64,000 nucleotides of DNA. Source: a bacterium. Lineage in GTDB: Bacteria; Verrucomicrobiota; Kiritimatiellia; CAIKKV01; CAITUY01. Each line of letters opens with the position of its first letter. Position 1 is the first letter of the stretch. The stretch lies in the NCBI GenBank assembly GCA_037128595.1, contig JBAXWB010000014.1:1-64000 (forward strand). The letters run 5' to 3'. The notes beneath the pieces were generated by a model. That model worked only from the letters and a program-made list of their open reading frames with translations. It did not search any database and was not told where the DNA came from. Positions 25,785 to 35,568 of the stretch are shown one piece after another. The position numbers and the translations under genes are program-made.

Positions 25785-27902
25785 TTACCCGTGCCGGAGC
25801 GTTGCCTGGCGCATCATCAGGTCGTGGGAGCCCATGGTTCCGTCGGGATTCTTGGGTTTGCGCTGGATATAGGTTCCGTCGGAGTTCATGTCCCAGGCGC
25901 TGCGCTGGTCGGAGAGATGGGTTTGCAGGATCCACTGGAGGTCGGTCTTGAAATCCTTGTCCTCAATGGGCGTGATGGCCTCCACCCGGCTTTCCAGGTT
26001 CCGATGCATCCAGTCGGCGGAGCCGATATAAAACTCACCATCCACTTCCTGCTCCGCCCCATTCCGGAAATGGTAGATCCGGGAATGTTCGAGGAAGCGG
26101 CCGATGACGGAGATCACCCGGATGTTCTCGCTCAGGCCGGGCACCCCGGGTTTGAGGGTGCAGAAGCCCCGCACAATCAGATCCACGGACACCCCCGCCT
26201 GACTGGCCGTATACAGGGCGTTACAGATATCCCGGTCTTCCAACTGGTTCATCTTGGCGAGGATATGGGCAGGCCGGCCTGCCCGGTGATGTTCGATTTC
26301 GCGCTCAATCATCGCCAGGAACCGTTGCTTCATGTTCGCCGGGGCAATCAGCAGTTTCCGGTAATCGTCTTTCCGGTTCCGGCCAGTGAGGTAGTTGAAC
26401 AGGTCGGCGATATCAGCCGTTAACTCCGCCCGGCAGGTCAGCAGGCTTGCGTCCACATAGAGCCGTGCCGTCTGGCGGTGATAGTTGCCGGTTCCAATGT
26501 GGGCATAACAGCGTGACTCACCCTCCTCCCGGCGGACGACCAGCGTGGTTTTGGTGTGCGTTTTCAGGCCTTCCACGCCGTAGACGACATGGACGCCGGC
26601 ACGCTCCATTTTCTGGGCAAGGACGATGTTCTCGTGTTCATCAAAACGGGCCTTCAATTCAACCAGACAGGCCACCTGTTTCCCGGATTCCGCCGCCTGG
26701 ATCAGCAACGGCACAAAAGGACTGTCCTTCCCGGTCCGGTAGAGGGTCATTTTGATCGCCAGCACATCCGGATCGGCGGCGGCCTCCTTGATCAGGCGCA
26801 ATACGGTGTCGTCAAACGATTCATAAGGGTGTTGAACCAGAAGATCACCGGCCCGGATGACACTGAAAATTTTAGAATCCTCGGCCTGCAACCGGCTCGG
26901 CACCAGTGGGGTCCAGGGTTTATACCGGAACGCAGGGAAGGGCAGTGCGGCGATGTCCCGCAGACTCCGGTACTCAACCAGCCCCGGCATCTCGTACACG
27001 TCTTCCTCCCCCAGTTCAAGGGCCTCCATGAGGATCAGCCGGTTGATGGGGTCGGCCTCCCGGGGGCACTCGAGCCGCACCACGCATTCCATCCGGCGCT
27101 GGCGGACCTGCTCTTCGACCGCCTGAAGCAAATCTTCAACATCGTCCAGGTCCGCCTCCACCTCGGCATTCCGGGTGACCCGGAACGGCATGACGCCGCT
27201 GATCTTCATGTCGGGAAACAGACGGTCCAGATGGTGGGCGATCAGATCCACCAGCGACACAAAGCGATAGGCCCCCTTAAATGCCGCCGTCTCGATCCGG
27301 ATCCATTGTGGCAGGGTGTTCGGGATTTTTACCCGGGCGAATGCGCTTGTCCCGGTGGATGGGTCATTCAGGGTAATGGCGAGGGAGAGGGAGAGATTGG
27401 AGATAAAGGGGAACGGATGGCCGACATCGACGGAGAGTGGCGTCAGAACCGAGAATACGGTTTTGTCAAAAATCACAGCGGCCACCTTTTTTTCGGCTTC
27501 CGTGAGATTGTCCCAGCCGAGGAGATGAATCCCTTCGGCGGCCAGGGCGGGTTTGATCGTGAAGTGGTAGCCGTCCGCCTGCCGGTTCAGCATCTCCTGG
27601 ATGGAGGCGTGGATGGCGTGGAGCAATCCCTCGGAGGTCTGTTCGCCCGCGGTATCCGGGCTTTTTACGCCTGCCCAGATTTGCTCGCGCAAGCCATAGA
27701 CCCGCTTCATCACGAACTCATCCAGGTTGGAGGTGAAGATGGCGAGGAAATTGACCCGCTCGAGCAGCGGGGTCCGTTCGTCAAGCGCCTCGTTCAGTAC
27801 GCGCCGGTTGAACTCCAGCCAGTTCAAATCACGATCCAGGAAGCGGGAGCCCGGCGCGGGTTTGTGGCGGCTTCGACGGGGTGCAGGTTTGGATGGTTTC
27901 AT
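25785..27902 (-). CDS. ppk: Polyphosphate kinase
   Basis: The likely start is the ATG at 27902 (705 residues, MKPSKPAPRRSRHKPAPG), one base after the pfkA stop; the open frame continues upstream within pfkA but without family sequence. The product builds polyphosphate from ATP. The N-terminal domain starts RDLNWLEFNRRVLNEA. Catalytic-core motifs include QHPYESFDD, LAIKMTLYRTGKDSPFV, LVELKARFDEHENI, and LKTHTKTTLV with the autophosphorylated His at about 449. IGTGNYHRQTARLY and GSADWMHRNLESR follow. It is the last gene of the phosphate block, fitting storage of phosphate taken up by Pst. The tail holds extra basic residues but no odd domain. Confidence 0.95.
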   Translation of the reverse strand: MKPSKPAPRRSRHKPAPGSRFLDRDLNWLEFNRRVLNEALDERTPLLERVNFLAIFTSNLDEFVMKRVYGLREQIWAGVKSPDTAGEQTSEGLLHAIHASIQEMLNRQADGYHFTIKPALAAEGIHLLGWDNLTEAEKKVAAVIFDKTVFSVLTPLSVDVGHPFPFISNLSLSLAITLNDPSTGTSAFARVKIPNTLPQWIRIETAAFKGAYRFVSLVDLIAHHLDRLFPDMKISGVMPFRVTRNAEVEADLDDVEDLLQAVEEQVRQRRMECVVRLECPREADPINRLILMEALELGEEDVYEMPGLVEYRSLRDIAALPFPAFRYKPWTPLVPSRLQAEDSKIFSVIRAGDLLVQHPYESFDDTVLRLIKEAAADPDVLAIKMTLYRTGKDSPFVPLLIQAAESGKQVACLVELKARFDEHENIVLAQKMERAGVHVVYGVEGLKTHTKTTLVVRREEGESRCYAHIGTGNYHRQTARLYVDASLLTCRAELTADIADLFNYLTGRNRKDDYRKLLIAPANMKQRFLAMIEREIEHHRAGRPAHILAKMNQLEDRDICNALYTASQAGVSVDLIVRGFCTLKPGVPGLSENIRVISVIGRFLEHSRIYHFRNGAEQEVDGEFYIGSADWMHRNLESRVEAITPIEDKDFKTDLQWILQTHLSDQRSAWDMNSDGTYIQRKPKNPDGTMGSHDLMMRQATLRHG

Positions 27903-27903
27903 C

Positions 27904-29043
27904 TCATACCCCGGGGACATCCCCCATGCAGGTGCCGACCAGCCGGGCCGTTTTGACCCAGGGGTGATCCACCGGGACATACTTGACGATGCCGGCCACT
28001 TTTTCCAGCGGCACCGGCACACATTCTTCGCCCCGTACCGCCACCATGACATTATAGACCCCGGCCATGAGCAATTCTCCCGCCTTGGTCCCCAGCCGCG
28101 TGCAGAGCAGGCGGTCCGTTGCAGAGGGGGTGCCGCCGCGTTGGACGTGCCCCAGTGACGTTACCCGTGCTTCGAGGCCGGTCAACTGCTGGATTTGCCG
28201 TGCCACCCGGCTCGACATCGGTTCCTGCACCAGGTGAATCCCGTTTGTGTCAATGCTGGGAGAAAACGGATCAGGTTTCTTCTTGCCGGCCTTAAACCCC
28301 TTGGCCAATACCTTGGCTTCCTCTTTCGAAATGGCGCCCTCGGCGATGGCGACAATCGAAAACCGCTTGCCCTGGTGCCGCCGATTCCGGAGATGCTCGG
28401 CCACGACTTTCAGGTCATAGGGAATTTCGGGGATCATAATCACATCCGCCCCGCCGGCAATGCCGGCCCCCAGGGCCAGCCAGCCAGCCGCATGGCCCAT
28501 AATCTCGCAGACAATGATGCGATGATGGCTGGTGGCGGTGGTATGGAGCCGGTCAATGGCCTCGGTCGCAATTCCCAGCGCGGTGTCATAGCCGAACGAG
28601 ATGTCCGTCAGGGCCACATCATTATCGATGGTTTTGGGAAGCGTGAGCACATTGATGCCGCCTGATTTGTGAAGATGCAGTGCGTTTTTCTGGGTGCCGC
28701 CGCCGCCCAGGCAGACCAGGCAGTCCAGTTGCAACCGGCGGGCATTGGCGAGGGCGACATCCGTCATGTCCATCACCTTATTCCCCATTTTCATCTTATG
28801 AGGCTTGTCACGGCTGGAGCCCAGGAAGGTTCCGCCCAGCGTCAGGATGCCGCTCACCTGCAGGTCCTCAATCGGAATGGTGCGGTTTTCAACCAGGCCC
28901 CGGAACCCGTCGAGGATCCCGATGACCTTCATGTCGTGATGGAGCGCGGCCTTGGCGACGCCGCGAATGGCGGCGTTCAGGCCGGGGCAGTCCCCTCCGG
29001 AGGTCAGGATTCCGATGCACCGCGCTGGTTTGTTTCTGGCCAT
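27904..29043 (-). CDS. pfkA: 6-phosphofructokinase (group III type, possibly pyrophosphate-using)
   Basis: The 379-residue product phosphorylates fructose 6-phosphate. Motifs are [50 protein letters not shown] and [15 protein letters not shown]. The Lys in PKTIDND is the residue found in pyrophosphate-using and group III enzymes, where ATP-type E. coli PfkA has Gly. The usual GGDGS is GGGGT, which also fits group III members. The phosphate donor, ATP or pyrophosphate, cannot be settled from the sequence. The gene ends one base before ppk and starts 152 bases after phoU, with a perfect palindrome in that gap. Placement in a phosphate operon is unusual. Confidence 0.93.
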   Translation of the reverse strand: MARNKPARCIGILTSGGDCPGLNAAIRGVAKAALHHDMKVIGILDGFRGLVENRTIPIEDLQVSGILTLGGTFLGSSRDKPHKMKMGNKVMDMTDVALANARRLQLDCLVCLGGGGTQKNALHLHKSGGINVLTLPKTIDNDVALTDISFGYDTALGIATEAIDRLHTTATSHHRIIVCEIMGHAAGWLALGAGIAGGADVIMIPEIPYDLKVVAEHLRNRRHQGKRFSIVAIAEGAISKEEAKVLAKGFKAGKKKPDPFSPSIDTNGIHLVQEPMSSRVARQIQQLTGLEARVTSLGHVQRGGTPSATDRLLCTRLGTKAGELLMAGVYNVMVAVRGEECVPVPLEKVAGIVKYVPVDHPWVKTARLVGTCMGDVPGV

Positions 29044-29061
29044 ATTAAGGTCCTATTCCTT

Positions 29062-29141
29062 GTAGCCGCCGCTGATAAGCGGTGGGCCTTGACTGTTCCG
29101 GACACTTCGAAGAATAACCACCGCTTATCAGCGGCGGCTAC
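29062..29141. repeat. Perfect 24-bp inverted repeat
   Basis: GTAGCCGCCGCTGATAAG plus CGGTGG (29062-29085) is exactly inverse complementary to 29118-29141 across a 32-base spacer. It sits between phoU and pfkA. It could form a strong hairpin in the transcript and reduce or stop read-through into pfkA-ppk, though no T-run follows. It resembles a dispersed palindrome. Confidence 0.8.
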
Positions 29142-29195
29142 GAGTTCCACCCAGATCCCACCCGCATAAGACCAAAAAGAGCGGGGCTTATCAAC

Positions 29196-29861
29196 TTAGG
29201 ATTGCGGCTCAAGGGTATGGCGGACAATTTTACCTTCAATCAAGTAGATCAAGTCCTCGGCAATATTCGTGGCATGATCCCCAATTCGCTCCAAATGCCG
29301 GGAGATATGCATAAGCTTGAGCAACGCTTCCAGGTGTTCAGGCCGGCGGGTAATCTCCGCCTTGAGGCGGGTGGCCATCGTGCGGTTTAGGGAGTCCAGC
29401 TGCGAATCCGCCAGGCGGATCCCGCGCGCCGCGGCGAGATCCTCGTTGACAAAGGCATCCAGCACTTTTTTCAGCATCGATTGGGACGTATCAGCCATCT
29501 CACCCAGTTGTAGCGGGATATCAATGGGTGGCATATCGCATAAGAGCAGGGCTCCCTGGGCAATGTGGGCCGCCAGATCGCCGATTCGCTCCAGATCATG
29601 ATTGATTTTCAGGACGGCGATCAGGTACCGGAGATCAGCCGCCACCGGTTGATGAAGGGCCAGAATTTTAAGGCACTCCTCTTCGACGTCCACTTCCCGG
29701 GCGTTGGTCTGGTTTTCGTGCTCGAGCACCGACTTCGCCAGGGAGGCGTCACGGGTCTCCACAGCTTTCACCGCATCCGAGACCGAGTCCTCGACATTGG
29801 CACACATTTCAAGGATCTGTCGCTTCAGCTTGTCAATCTCACGTTGAAAATGAATTCTCAT
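29196..29861 (-). CDS. phoU: Phosphate transport regulator PhoU
   Basis: The 221-residue product has two copies of the three-helix PhoU motif. It starts MRIHFQREIDKLKRQILEMC, and has the family motif in RYLIAVLKINHDLERIGDLAAHIAQ (first repeat) and MHISRHLERIGDHATNIAEDLIYLIEG (second). It follows pstB in the same direction. PhoU normally keeps the PhoR/PhoB system off when phosphate is plentiful and limits Pst transport. A PhoB-like gene lies at 63327. Confidence 0.95.
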   Translation of the reverse strand: MRIHFQREIDKLKRQILEMCANVEDSVSDAVKAVETRDASLAKSVLEHENQTNAREVDVEEECLKILALHQPVAADLRYLIAVLKINHDLERIGDLAAHIAQGALLLCDMPPIDIPLQLGEMADTSQSMLKKVLDAFVNEDLAAARGIRLADSQLDSLNRTMATRLKAEITRRPEHLEALLKLMHISRHLERIGDHATNIAEDLIYLIEGKIVRHTLEPQS

Positions 29862-29890
29862 AAGGTCTCCTTCGTCTGTCTAAACCATCA

Positions 29891-29975
29891 CCCTCACCCC
29901 GGCCCTCTCCCCTTAAGGGAGAGGGAGTTGGTTGTCTGTTTCCTCTCCCCTTGAGGGAGAGGATCAAGGTGAGGG
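29891..29975. repeat. Double-hairpin intergenic palindrome
   Basis: An outer pair CCCTCACC (29891-29898) with GGTGAGGG (29968-29975) encloses two inner hairpins, CCCTCTCCC/GGGAGAGGG (29903-29925) and CCTCTCCCC-type/GGGAGAGG (29942-29962). This is a common REP-like intergenic element. It separates pstB from phoU and could shape mRNA stability between them. Confidence 0.8.
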
Positions 29976-29984
29976 GGATATGGC

Positions 29985-30794
29985 TCACCCGAACCGGCCC
30001 GTAATATAATCTTCCGTCTGTTTTTCCTTCGGCTTGGTAAACACCGCCGTGGTTTGTCCGTATTCAATCAGCGAGCCTTCGTACATAAAGGCCGTAAAGT
30101 CCGACACCCGCGCCGCCTGCTGCATGTTATGCGTGACAATAATGATGGTGTATTTTCCGCGCAGATCGTCAATCAGGTCTTCGATTTTCAGGGTAGCCCT
30201 TGGATCCAGGGCCGAGGTGGGTTCATCCATCAGCAGGATTTCGGGATCCACCGCAAGTGCCCGGGCAATACACAGCCGTTGTTGCTGTCCACCGGACAAG
30301 CCCAGCGCATTCTGTTGCAGGCGATCCTTCACCTCATCCCATAAGGCTGCCCCGGTCAGGCTGCGCTCGACAATCTCCGCCAATTCGCTCTGGCTGACCT
30401 GCCGGTGGAGGCGAGGACCATAGGCCACGTTGTCGAAGATCGACTTCGGGAACGGGTTGGGCTTCTGGAAGACCATCCCGATCCGCCGCCGCAGGGTGAC
30501 CACGTCAATACTGGGCGAATAAATATTCTGGCCATCAAACAGTAGCTCCCCATCGGTCCGGCAGCCCGGCACCAGGTCGTTCATCCGGTTCACTGCCCTT
30601 AACAAGGTGCTTTTGCCGCAGCCACTGGGTCCGATAATGGCGGTCACCAAACCGCTACTGAAGGACAGGTGGACATTCTTGACGGCCTGGTTGGCACGGT
30701 AATAAACCGAAAAGTCCGAGGCCTGGACATGGGCGGCCCCGGCAGGGGCCTTTTCTATCCGCTCATTATCCCTCGCATTTTCAAAATGATTCAT
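29985..30794 (-). CDS. pstB: Phosphate ABC transporter ATP-binding protein
   Basis: The 269-residue product is the cytoplasmic ATPase that drives PstCA. It has a short N-terminal extension (to about residue 25), Walker [12 protein letters not shown], the Pst-typical [17 protein letters not shown], the Q-loop [21 protein letters not shown], the signature [15 protein letters not shown], and Walker [14 protein letters not shown]. The ending [25 protein letters not shown] is that of PstB. It lies 13 bases after pstA in the same operon. Confidence 0.97.
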   Translation of the reverse strand: MNHFENARDNERIEKAPAGAAHVQASDFSVYYRANQAVKNVHLSFSSGLVTAIIGPSGCGKSTLLRAVNRMNDLVPGCRTDGELLFDGQNIYSPSIDVVTLRRRIGMVFQKPNPFPKSIFDNVAYGPRLHRQVSQSELAEIVERSLTGAALWDEVKDRLQQNALGLSGGQQQRLCIARALAVDPEILLMDEPTSALDPRATLKIEDLIDDLRGKYTIIIVTHNMQQAARVSDFTAFMYEGSLIEYGQTTAVFTKPKEKQTEDYITGRFG

Positions 30795-30807
30795 AGTGGC
30801 ACTCCTC

Positions 30808-32154
30808 TCATCCTCTCAGCCGCTTGGCGACCCGGGCCCGCATCAGAATGGCGGCCAGATTCAACAATAACACCAGCGTGACCAGCACCAGCACCAGACC
30901 GTACTGGACATGCCGGATTTCATCCATCGCCTCGTGTTCTGTCGCCAGATTGTAAATATTCCAGGACAGGGCAGGCGTCGGGTGGCTGAACACCTGCCAG
31001 AGGGCAAGGGGTTTGCCAACGCTGACGGCGGCGGTAAAAATAATCGGGGCCGTCTCCCCGGCCGCGCGGCCCATGCTGATCACAATGCCGGTGAGAATTC
31101 CCGGCAAGGCGGCTGGCAGAATGATGGTCATGACCGTGTGCCAGCGGCCGGCGCCCAGACTCAGGGCCGCCTCCTTGTAGGTCCGGGGCACCGAGAGGAT
31201 GGCCTCTTCCGACGCCCGGATTACGGTCGGCAGAATCATCAACGCCAGGGTCATGGAGCCGACCAGCACGCTTTTGGAATGAGAGACGCCCAGGGTGTTG
31301 ATGAAGAAGGCAAGGCCGAACAGACCAAAGACGATGCTGGGCACTCCGGCCAGAGTGCTGATACAGGTCCGCAGGAAACTCACGAAGGCGTTCTCGGGGG
31401 CATATTCGGTCAGGTAGATGGCGGCAATCAACCCCATGGGGATGGCAAACAGCATGGCCCCGACCGTCAGGTAGAGCGTGCCCAGCAATTCCGGCCAGAT
31501 ACCACCAAAAAAATGGGAGTCATAGGATTCATCCGTCAGAAACTGCCAATACACCGTTTTATGGGGCAACAACATCTTGTCAAGGTTGGCAGAAAGGTAT
31601 GGAAAAAGAGGGGCCAGCACGGTACCGGCAAAAATCTCAGCCCGCGGCTTGAGCACCTTGACGCTTCCCCGTTCAGGGTGGCTGTAATCCCATTCTTCCC
31701 GGTACAGCACACGCTCCAGTTTCACCTGGGCCCGGTCCCAGCGGGTCTGGCCGAACTGATCGCGCATCAACATGGGACGTGGGGTGCCGGGGGCGGGCCC
31801 CAGAAGGGCGTTGAGGGCTTTCTTCAGTTCCTTGAATGACGGCGTGACTTTCCGGCGTTCGGCGGACGGCATGGTCTCCAACTGTTTTTCAAACTCCGCC
31901 ACCATCTGGAAGGCAGGCGCGCGGGCAGCCTGGGCCGAGGCCATTTCGCTTTCGATGGAGGAGCGGTTGCCCCGTTCAAACTTTTCCATCATCAGCCGCC
32001 GGTGTTCGATGGTGCCGGTAAAGAAGATGGCCCCCACGCCCCTGACAATCATCGGGGCCAGCAGAATCACCAGCGCGGAGGTCATCAATACAATCGCCAG
32101 CACCCCTGAGGCGGTGAACGAGCGGTCCAGCATCTTGCGGGTTTCCAGACGCAT
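30808..32154 (-). CDS. pstA: Phosphate ABC transporter permease PstA
   Basis: The 448-residue product is longer than E. coli PstA because of a large loop (about residues 45-205) after the first membrane segment, rich in charged residues and likely periplasmic. The C-terminal half is the standard permease: [71 protein letters not shown], and the EAA loop [28 protein letters not shown]. It overlaps nothing but lies three bases after pstC. It ends 13 bases before pstB. Confidence 0.95.
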   Translation of the reverse strand: MRLETRKMLDRSFTASGVLAIVLMTSALVILLAPMIVRGVGAIFFTGTIEHRRLMMEKFERGNRSSIESEMASAQAARAPAFQMVAEFEKQLETMPSAERRKVTPSFKELKKALNALLGPAPGTPRPMLMRDQFGQTRWDRAQVKLERVLYREEWDYSHPERGSVKVLKPRAEIFAGTVLAPLFPYLSANLDKMLLPHKTVYWQFLTDESYDSHFFGGIWPELLGTLYLTVGAMLFAIPMGLIAAIYLTEYAPENAFVSFLRTCISTLAGVPSIVFGLFGLAFFINTLGVSHSKSVLVGSMTLALMILPTVIRASEEAILSVPRTYKEAALSLGAGRWHTVMTIILPAALPGILTGIVISMGRAAGETAPIIFTAAVSVGKPLALWQVFSHPTPALSWNIYNLATEHEAMDEIRHVQYGLVLVLVTLVLLLNLAAILMRARVAKRLRG

Positions 32155-32157
32155 GGC

Positions 32158-33330
32158 TTATTTCCCCACTTTCCGGCGGGTGCGTCTCACGCCCCATTCG
32201 CTGGCGAGATTGCAGGCAAACGAAAAAAGCAGCAGGCAAAGGGCCATGGCGAAAAGCACATGGAACCGCGAGGAGCCGGTGGCCTGGTCCGCCTCACCCA
32301 TATCCCCCGCGATCGTGGCCGTCAGGGTGCGGACCGGTTGGAGCATATTATACCAGGGCTGAGGGATCTGAGCGGCGTTGCCAGAGGCCATCCAGACCAC
32401 CATGGTTTCACCCACGGCGCGCATCACGCCTAAAATGACCGCCGCCATAATGCCGCTGCTGGCCGCCGGGAGAATGGTTCTGAGAATGGTTTCAGACCGG
32501 GTGGCCCCCAGCGCGTAGCTCCCTTCCCGCAGGTCACGGCCGGTCGCCTGGATGGCGTCCTCCGCCACACTCACGACCGTGGGCAGGGCCATAATGCCAA
32601 GGATGATGGAGACGTTTAACGCGTTGGTTCCGCTGCTGACCGTGATGCCGCCCAGTGACACCCCGAGAGTCCAGAGTCCCCAGAAGGCGGCCGCGCCCAG
32701 GCCGGCCATTAAGGTCCACCGCGCCCGGGAGCGGTGAGGTGTCGCCAGGCGGTCGGTCAGCAGGTCACTGACCACCACGATGGCGAGTACAGCCACCGGG
32801 GCGCCGATGAGCCAGCTGGCCACCTGAAGCATGTGCCCGCCTTGCGACTGCAGCAGAGGGGCAAACACCACCAGAGCAAAAAAACCATAGGCGACCGAGG
32901 GAATGGCGGCCAGCAGCTCAATCACCGGCTTAACCACCTGTCTCACTGAAAAAGGAAGCACATCACTCAGGCATACCGCGGCGGTAATGCCGAGTGGAAC
33001 CGCCACGAGCGCCGCCCCAAGGGTCACGAGCCCGCTCCCTATAAAAATGGCAAGCGATCCGAATTCCGGAGTGGCCGCCGAGGGATACCAGTGTGTGCTG
33101 GTAAAAAATTGTTTAAAACCCTGTAACTGAAAAAAAGGCAGGGCATCACGGGTGATGAAATAAAAAATAAACAAGACGGCAAACATCGAAAGAGAGGTCA
33201 CGGCCAGCAGGAAGCCGGATCCGAGAATCCCCATCGCCCGCTGCTGCCTCCGGGCACGATGGCTCAACAAGAGGGATGAGCCTTCGTGCCCGGAGGTTGC
33301 CGCTTGAGATGGGGACATATTATTGTTCAT
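32158..33330 (-). CDS. pstC: Phosphate ABC transporter permease PstC
   Basis: The 390-residue product has the permease pattern with several membrane segments: LLAVTSLSMFAVLFIFYFITRDALPFF near the start, LGITAAVCLSDVLPFSVRQVVKPVIELLAAIPSVAYGFFALVVFAPLL, MALPTVVSVAEDAIQATGRDLREGSYALGATRSETILRTILPAA with the EAA loop, and a final segment FAMALCLLLFSFACNL. It starts after a 90-base gap from pstS that contains an inverted repeat, and is three bases ahead of pstA. Confidence 0.95.
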   Translation of the reverse strand: MNNNMSPSQAATSGHEGSSLLLSHRARRQQRAMGILGSGFLLAVTSLSMFAVLFIFYFITRDALPFFQLQGFKQFFTSTHWYPSAATPEFGSLAIFIGSGLVTLGAALVAVPLGITAAVCLSDVLPFSVRQVVKPVIELLAAIPSVAYGFFALVVFAPLLQSQGGHMLQVASWLIGAPVAVLAIVVVSDLLTDRLATPHRSRARWTLMAGLGAAAFWGLWTLGVSLGGITVSSGTNALNVSIILGIMALPTVVSVAEDAIQATGRDLREGSYALGATRSETILRTILPAASSGIMAAVILGVMRAVGETMVVWMASGNAAQIPQPWYNMLQPVRTLTATIAGDMGEADQATGSSRFHVLFAMALCLLLFSFACNLASEWGVRRTRRKVGK

Positions 33331-33342
33331 GGGTAACCAAAT

Positions 33343-33409
33343 GGTTAAAGGTTATTCGTTGTTTGTTAATGGGAAAATCCCAATAACTCGTAACGAATAA
33401 CCTTTAACC
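33343..33409. repeat. Perfect 18-bp inverted repeat between pstS and pstC
   Basis: GGTTAAAGGTTATTCGTT (33343-33360) pairs exactly with 33392-33409 across a 31-base spacer. The stem could tune the ratio of the abundant binding protein PstS to the permease genes, as seen with hairpins in other transporter operons. Related words (CCATTAACC, AATAACC) also occur at 64-96. Confidence 0.75.
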
Positions 33410-33420
33410 TCCCCAGGGGA

Positions 33421-34245
33421 TTACTTCACCGGCACATAACCCGTATCTTCGATGATGCGCTTACCTTCATCGGTCTTGCACAGGTTCACGAAGTCATACA
33501 GGGCGGTGCCCTCTTTCGGACGGCCATTCGTGTACATATACAGAGGGCGGGCGATCGGGTACGTCTTGGAGACGACCGTTTCAGCCGTAGGCGCGATCCC
33601 GTTCACCTGCAACGTCTTGACGCCCTCCGTGAAGGCGAGTCCGACATAGCCGATGGCCGCTTCGGTGCTCAACACGCGCTGGCGGACGGCGCCACCGCTG
33701 CCAACATATTCCGCACCGCCCTTGAGTTTGGCATCCTTCAGCACCAGCGTGTTGAAGCTCTCGTAGGTACCGCTGTTGGTATCACGGCTGATCACCACAA
33801 TCTTCTGATCCGGACCGCCGAGTTCTTTCCAGTTGGTGATCGCGCCCGTGTAGATATCCCGGATCTGCTCAATCGTGAGATTGCCGCGGGAATTCGAAGG
33901 GTGCACGATGACCGCCAGACCGTCCAACGCCACGATATGCTCGATGGCGAGGACGCCCGCCTCCTGGGCCGCCTTTTTCTCCGAGTTCTTCAGCGGGCGG
34001 GACATGGTGGCCACGTCACAGGCCGCATTAATCAGGCTTTTAGCCCCATTGCCGCTGCCTGATTCGCTCACCGTAATGTTCACATTCTGGTGTTTACCCA
34101 TGTAATACTCGGCGAACGCCTTGGCCACCGGGCCCACCGTGGTTGACCCATCCACCACAATCGAGTTAGCGTCTCCGGCACCTGCCGCTCCGACACCCAT
34201 TCCCACTGCCGCCATCATCGACACTATTTTTGTAATTTTGTTCAT
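33421..34245 (-). CDS. pstS: Phosphate-binding protein PstS
   Basis: The likely start is the ATG at 34245 (274 residues, MNKITKIVSMMAAVGMGVGAAGAGDANS) with a cleavable signal peptide; an upstream in-frame ATG at 34284 gives a poorer signal. The mature protein shows VVDGSTTVGPVAKAFAEYY, SESGSGNGAKSLINAACDVATMSRPL and VISRDTNSGTYESFNTLVL, the phosphate-binding loops of PstS. It captures phosphate in the periplasm for PstCAB. It is preceded by a porin and followed by the palindrome before pstC. A weak AGGGA ribosome site lies about 12 bases upstream. Confidence 0.95.
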   Translation of the reverse strand: MNKITKIVSMMAAVGMGVGAAGAGDANSIVVDGSTTVGPVAKAFAEYYMGKHQNVNITVSESGSGNGAKSLINAACDVATMSRPLKNSEKKAAQEAGVLAIEHIVALDGLAVIVHPSNSRGNLTIEQIRDIYTGAITNWKELGGPDQKIVVISRDTNSGTYESFNTLVLKDAKLKGGAEYVGSGGAVRQRVLSTEAAIGYVGLAFTEGVKTLQVNGIAPTAETVVSKTYPIARPLYMYTNGRPKEGTALYDFVNLCKTDEGKRIIEDTGYVPVK

Positions 34246-34260
34246 AACTAATGATTTCCC

Positions 34261-34290
34261 TAACTTTGGACTCGAAACTCTCAACTCAGA
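34261..34290. repeat. ACTC-rich intergenic element
   Basis: Short element between pstS and the porin gene, with AACTTTGGACTCGAAACTC-like words that echo 23937-23977. It is not coding. Its role is unknown. Confidence 0.35.
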
Positions 34291-34296
34291 ACTTCC

Positions 34297-35475
34297 TTAG
34301 AACGCCGCCACCAGATCCAGCTGCATCCGGTCATAATCCGTTCCGCCCTTGGCGATGCCCTTGTCATCCTTGAAGTAGGCTCCACCCAACTGGAGGTTCT
34401 TCATGATCTGGTATTTGGCATAGAGCTTGTGGCCCTTGCCGTCGGTGCCGCCGCCCCAGCGGTCGGAATCCGTCCACATGCCCAGCGTGGCATCTTTTTC
34501 GAGCTCGGCATGGCTATAGCCGACCTCAAAGGTGCCTTCCCGCTTGGCCTTGCCAATGGAAACGCCATACATGTGGCCTTGATCCAGGGTATTAGCGTCG
34601 GTGTTGGACAGTTCCTGTCCGAAGATCGAGACCGGTACGCCTGCCACCCACATATCAAGAGAGGCAAAGTAGACCACGGGGGTAAACTCAGTGGCCCACG
34701 CCTTATTGGTGGTGCCGCCGCTGACCGTGCCCTTTTTCGTGCTGTTCCCGTAGGAGTTGTTCTTGTTTTCCCAGTCAATCACGTCATACCCTTCCATGTT
34801 CTGGAAGCCGTAGTAGCTGGCACCCACGGTCAGTGAGACTTCAGGGATGAACTGGAATTTTGCTGCGCCTTGACCGGCCAGCAGTTGACCCGCGTCCTTG
34901 CTGTCACGTTCCTGGAGCCAGAACGTGCCGGCATTCCCGTAAAGCGTTACCACATCATTCCCGGTTTGGGCTTTAACGGCAGCTCCTTCAGGAGACAGAT
35001 CCCCGTCAAATACCAGGTCATCGTTCATGGTGAGGAAGGGATTCTTCATTTTACCAGCCAGAATGCTCACTTCGGTCTCATTTTGCTCAAATGCCTTGAA
35101 GTCGATATACGCCAGATCCAACTTCATGTCCTTCTTCTGTCCGCCATCACCAAGGGTTTGGTTCCCGGAGATGGGGTCATTACCGCCGGTGGAAAGTCCG
35201 ACCACAGCCTTGGTCCGGTCATTCACTTTGGCTTCGGCCGCGAGGCGGGCGCGAATCCGGTCGCGCTGGCGTGTATAGGTTTCCTTGTTGGCGTCTTTCT
35301 TGGTGTCGTCATTGATCGTTTCGTAGCGATACCGGAAGTCACCCTTGAGGGTAATTGAATCCGCCCAGGTTTTCGGGGCGGGTGCCGGCGTGGCCGCGGG
35401 CGCATTGGTCTCTGCCGCCAGGCACGTTCCGCTTACGCCTGCCATCAATACTAATCCTGCCATTACTTTCTTCAT
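34297..35475 (-). CDS. Outer-membrane porin, probably phosphate-linked
   Basis: The best start is the ATG at 35475 (392 residues), with AAGGAG about ten bases upstream and a signal peptide MKKVMAGLVLMAGVSGTCLA. A second ATG at 35520 also has AGGAG upstream and would add 15 residues, so either is possible. The mature protein is rich in Gly, Asp and Tyr strands with amphipathic alternation and ends DYDRMQLDLVAAF, with a terminal Phe as in outer-membrane barrels. It resembles the putative-porin family seen next to Pst operons in several phyla. Its place before pstS makes phosphate entry through the outer membrane its likely job, by inference. Confidence 0.8.
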   Translation of the reverse strand: MKKVMAGLVLMAGVSGTCLAAETNAPAATPAPAPKTWADSITLKGDFRYRYETINDDTKKDANKETYTRQRDRIRARLAAEAKVNDRTKAVVGLSTGGNDPISGNQTLGDGGQKKDMKLDLAYIDFKAFEQNETEVSILAGKMKNPFLTMNDDLVFDGDLSPEGAAVKAQTGNDVVTLYGNAGTFWLQERDSKDAGQLLAGQGAAKFQFIPEVSLTVGASYYGFQNMEGYDVIDWENKNNSYGNSTKKGTVSGGTTNKAWATEFTPVVYFASLDMWVAGVPVSIFGQELSNTDANTLDQGHMYGVSIGKAKREGTFEVGYSHAELEKDATLGMWTDSDRWGGGTDGKGHKLYAKYQIMKNLQLGGAYFKDDKGIAKGGTDYDRMQLDLVAAF

Positions 35476-35568
35476 CTCTTTGTTTCTCCTTGTTGTTGGT
35501 TGTTGATTCATGGCGTCCATTAAAACTCACTCCTGTAAGAAGAAAGTGAGAGGCAAGTTAGAAATTGA

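Noticed and set aside
26556-27956. Rightward open frame (466 residues) opposite ppk
   Set aside because: Ppk motifs on the other strand explain the DNA; no ribosome site or homology.
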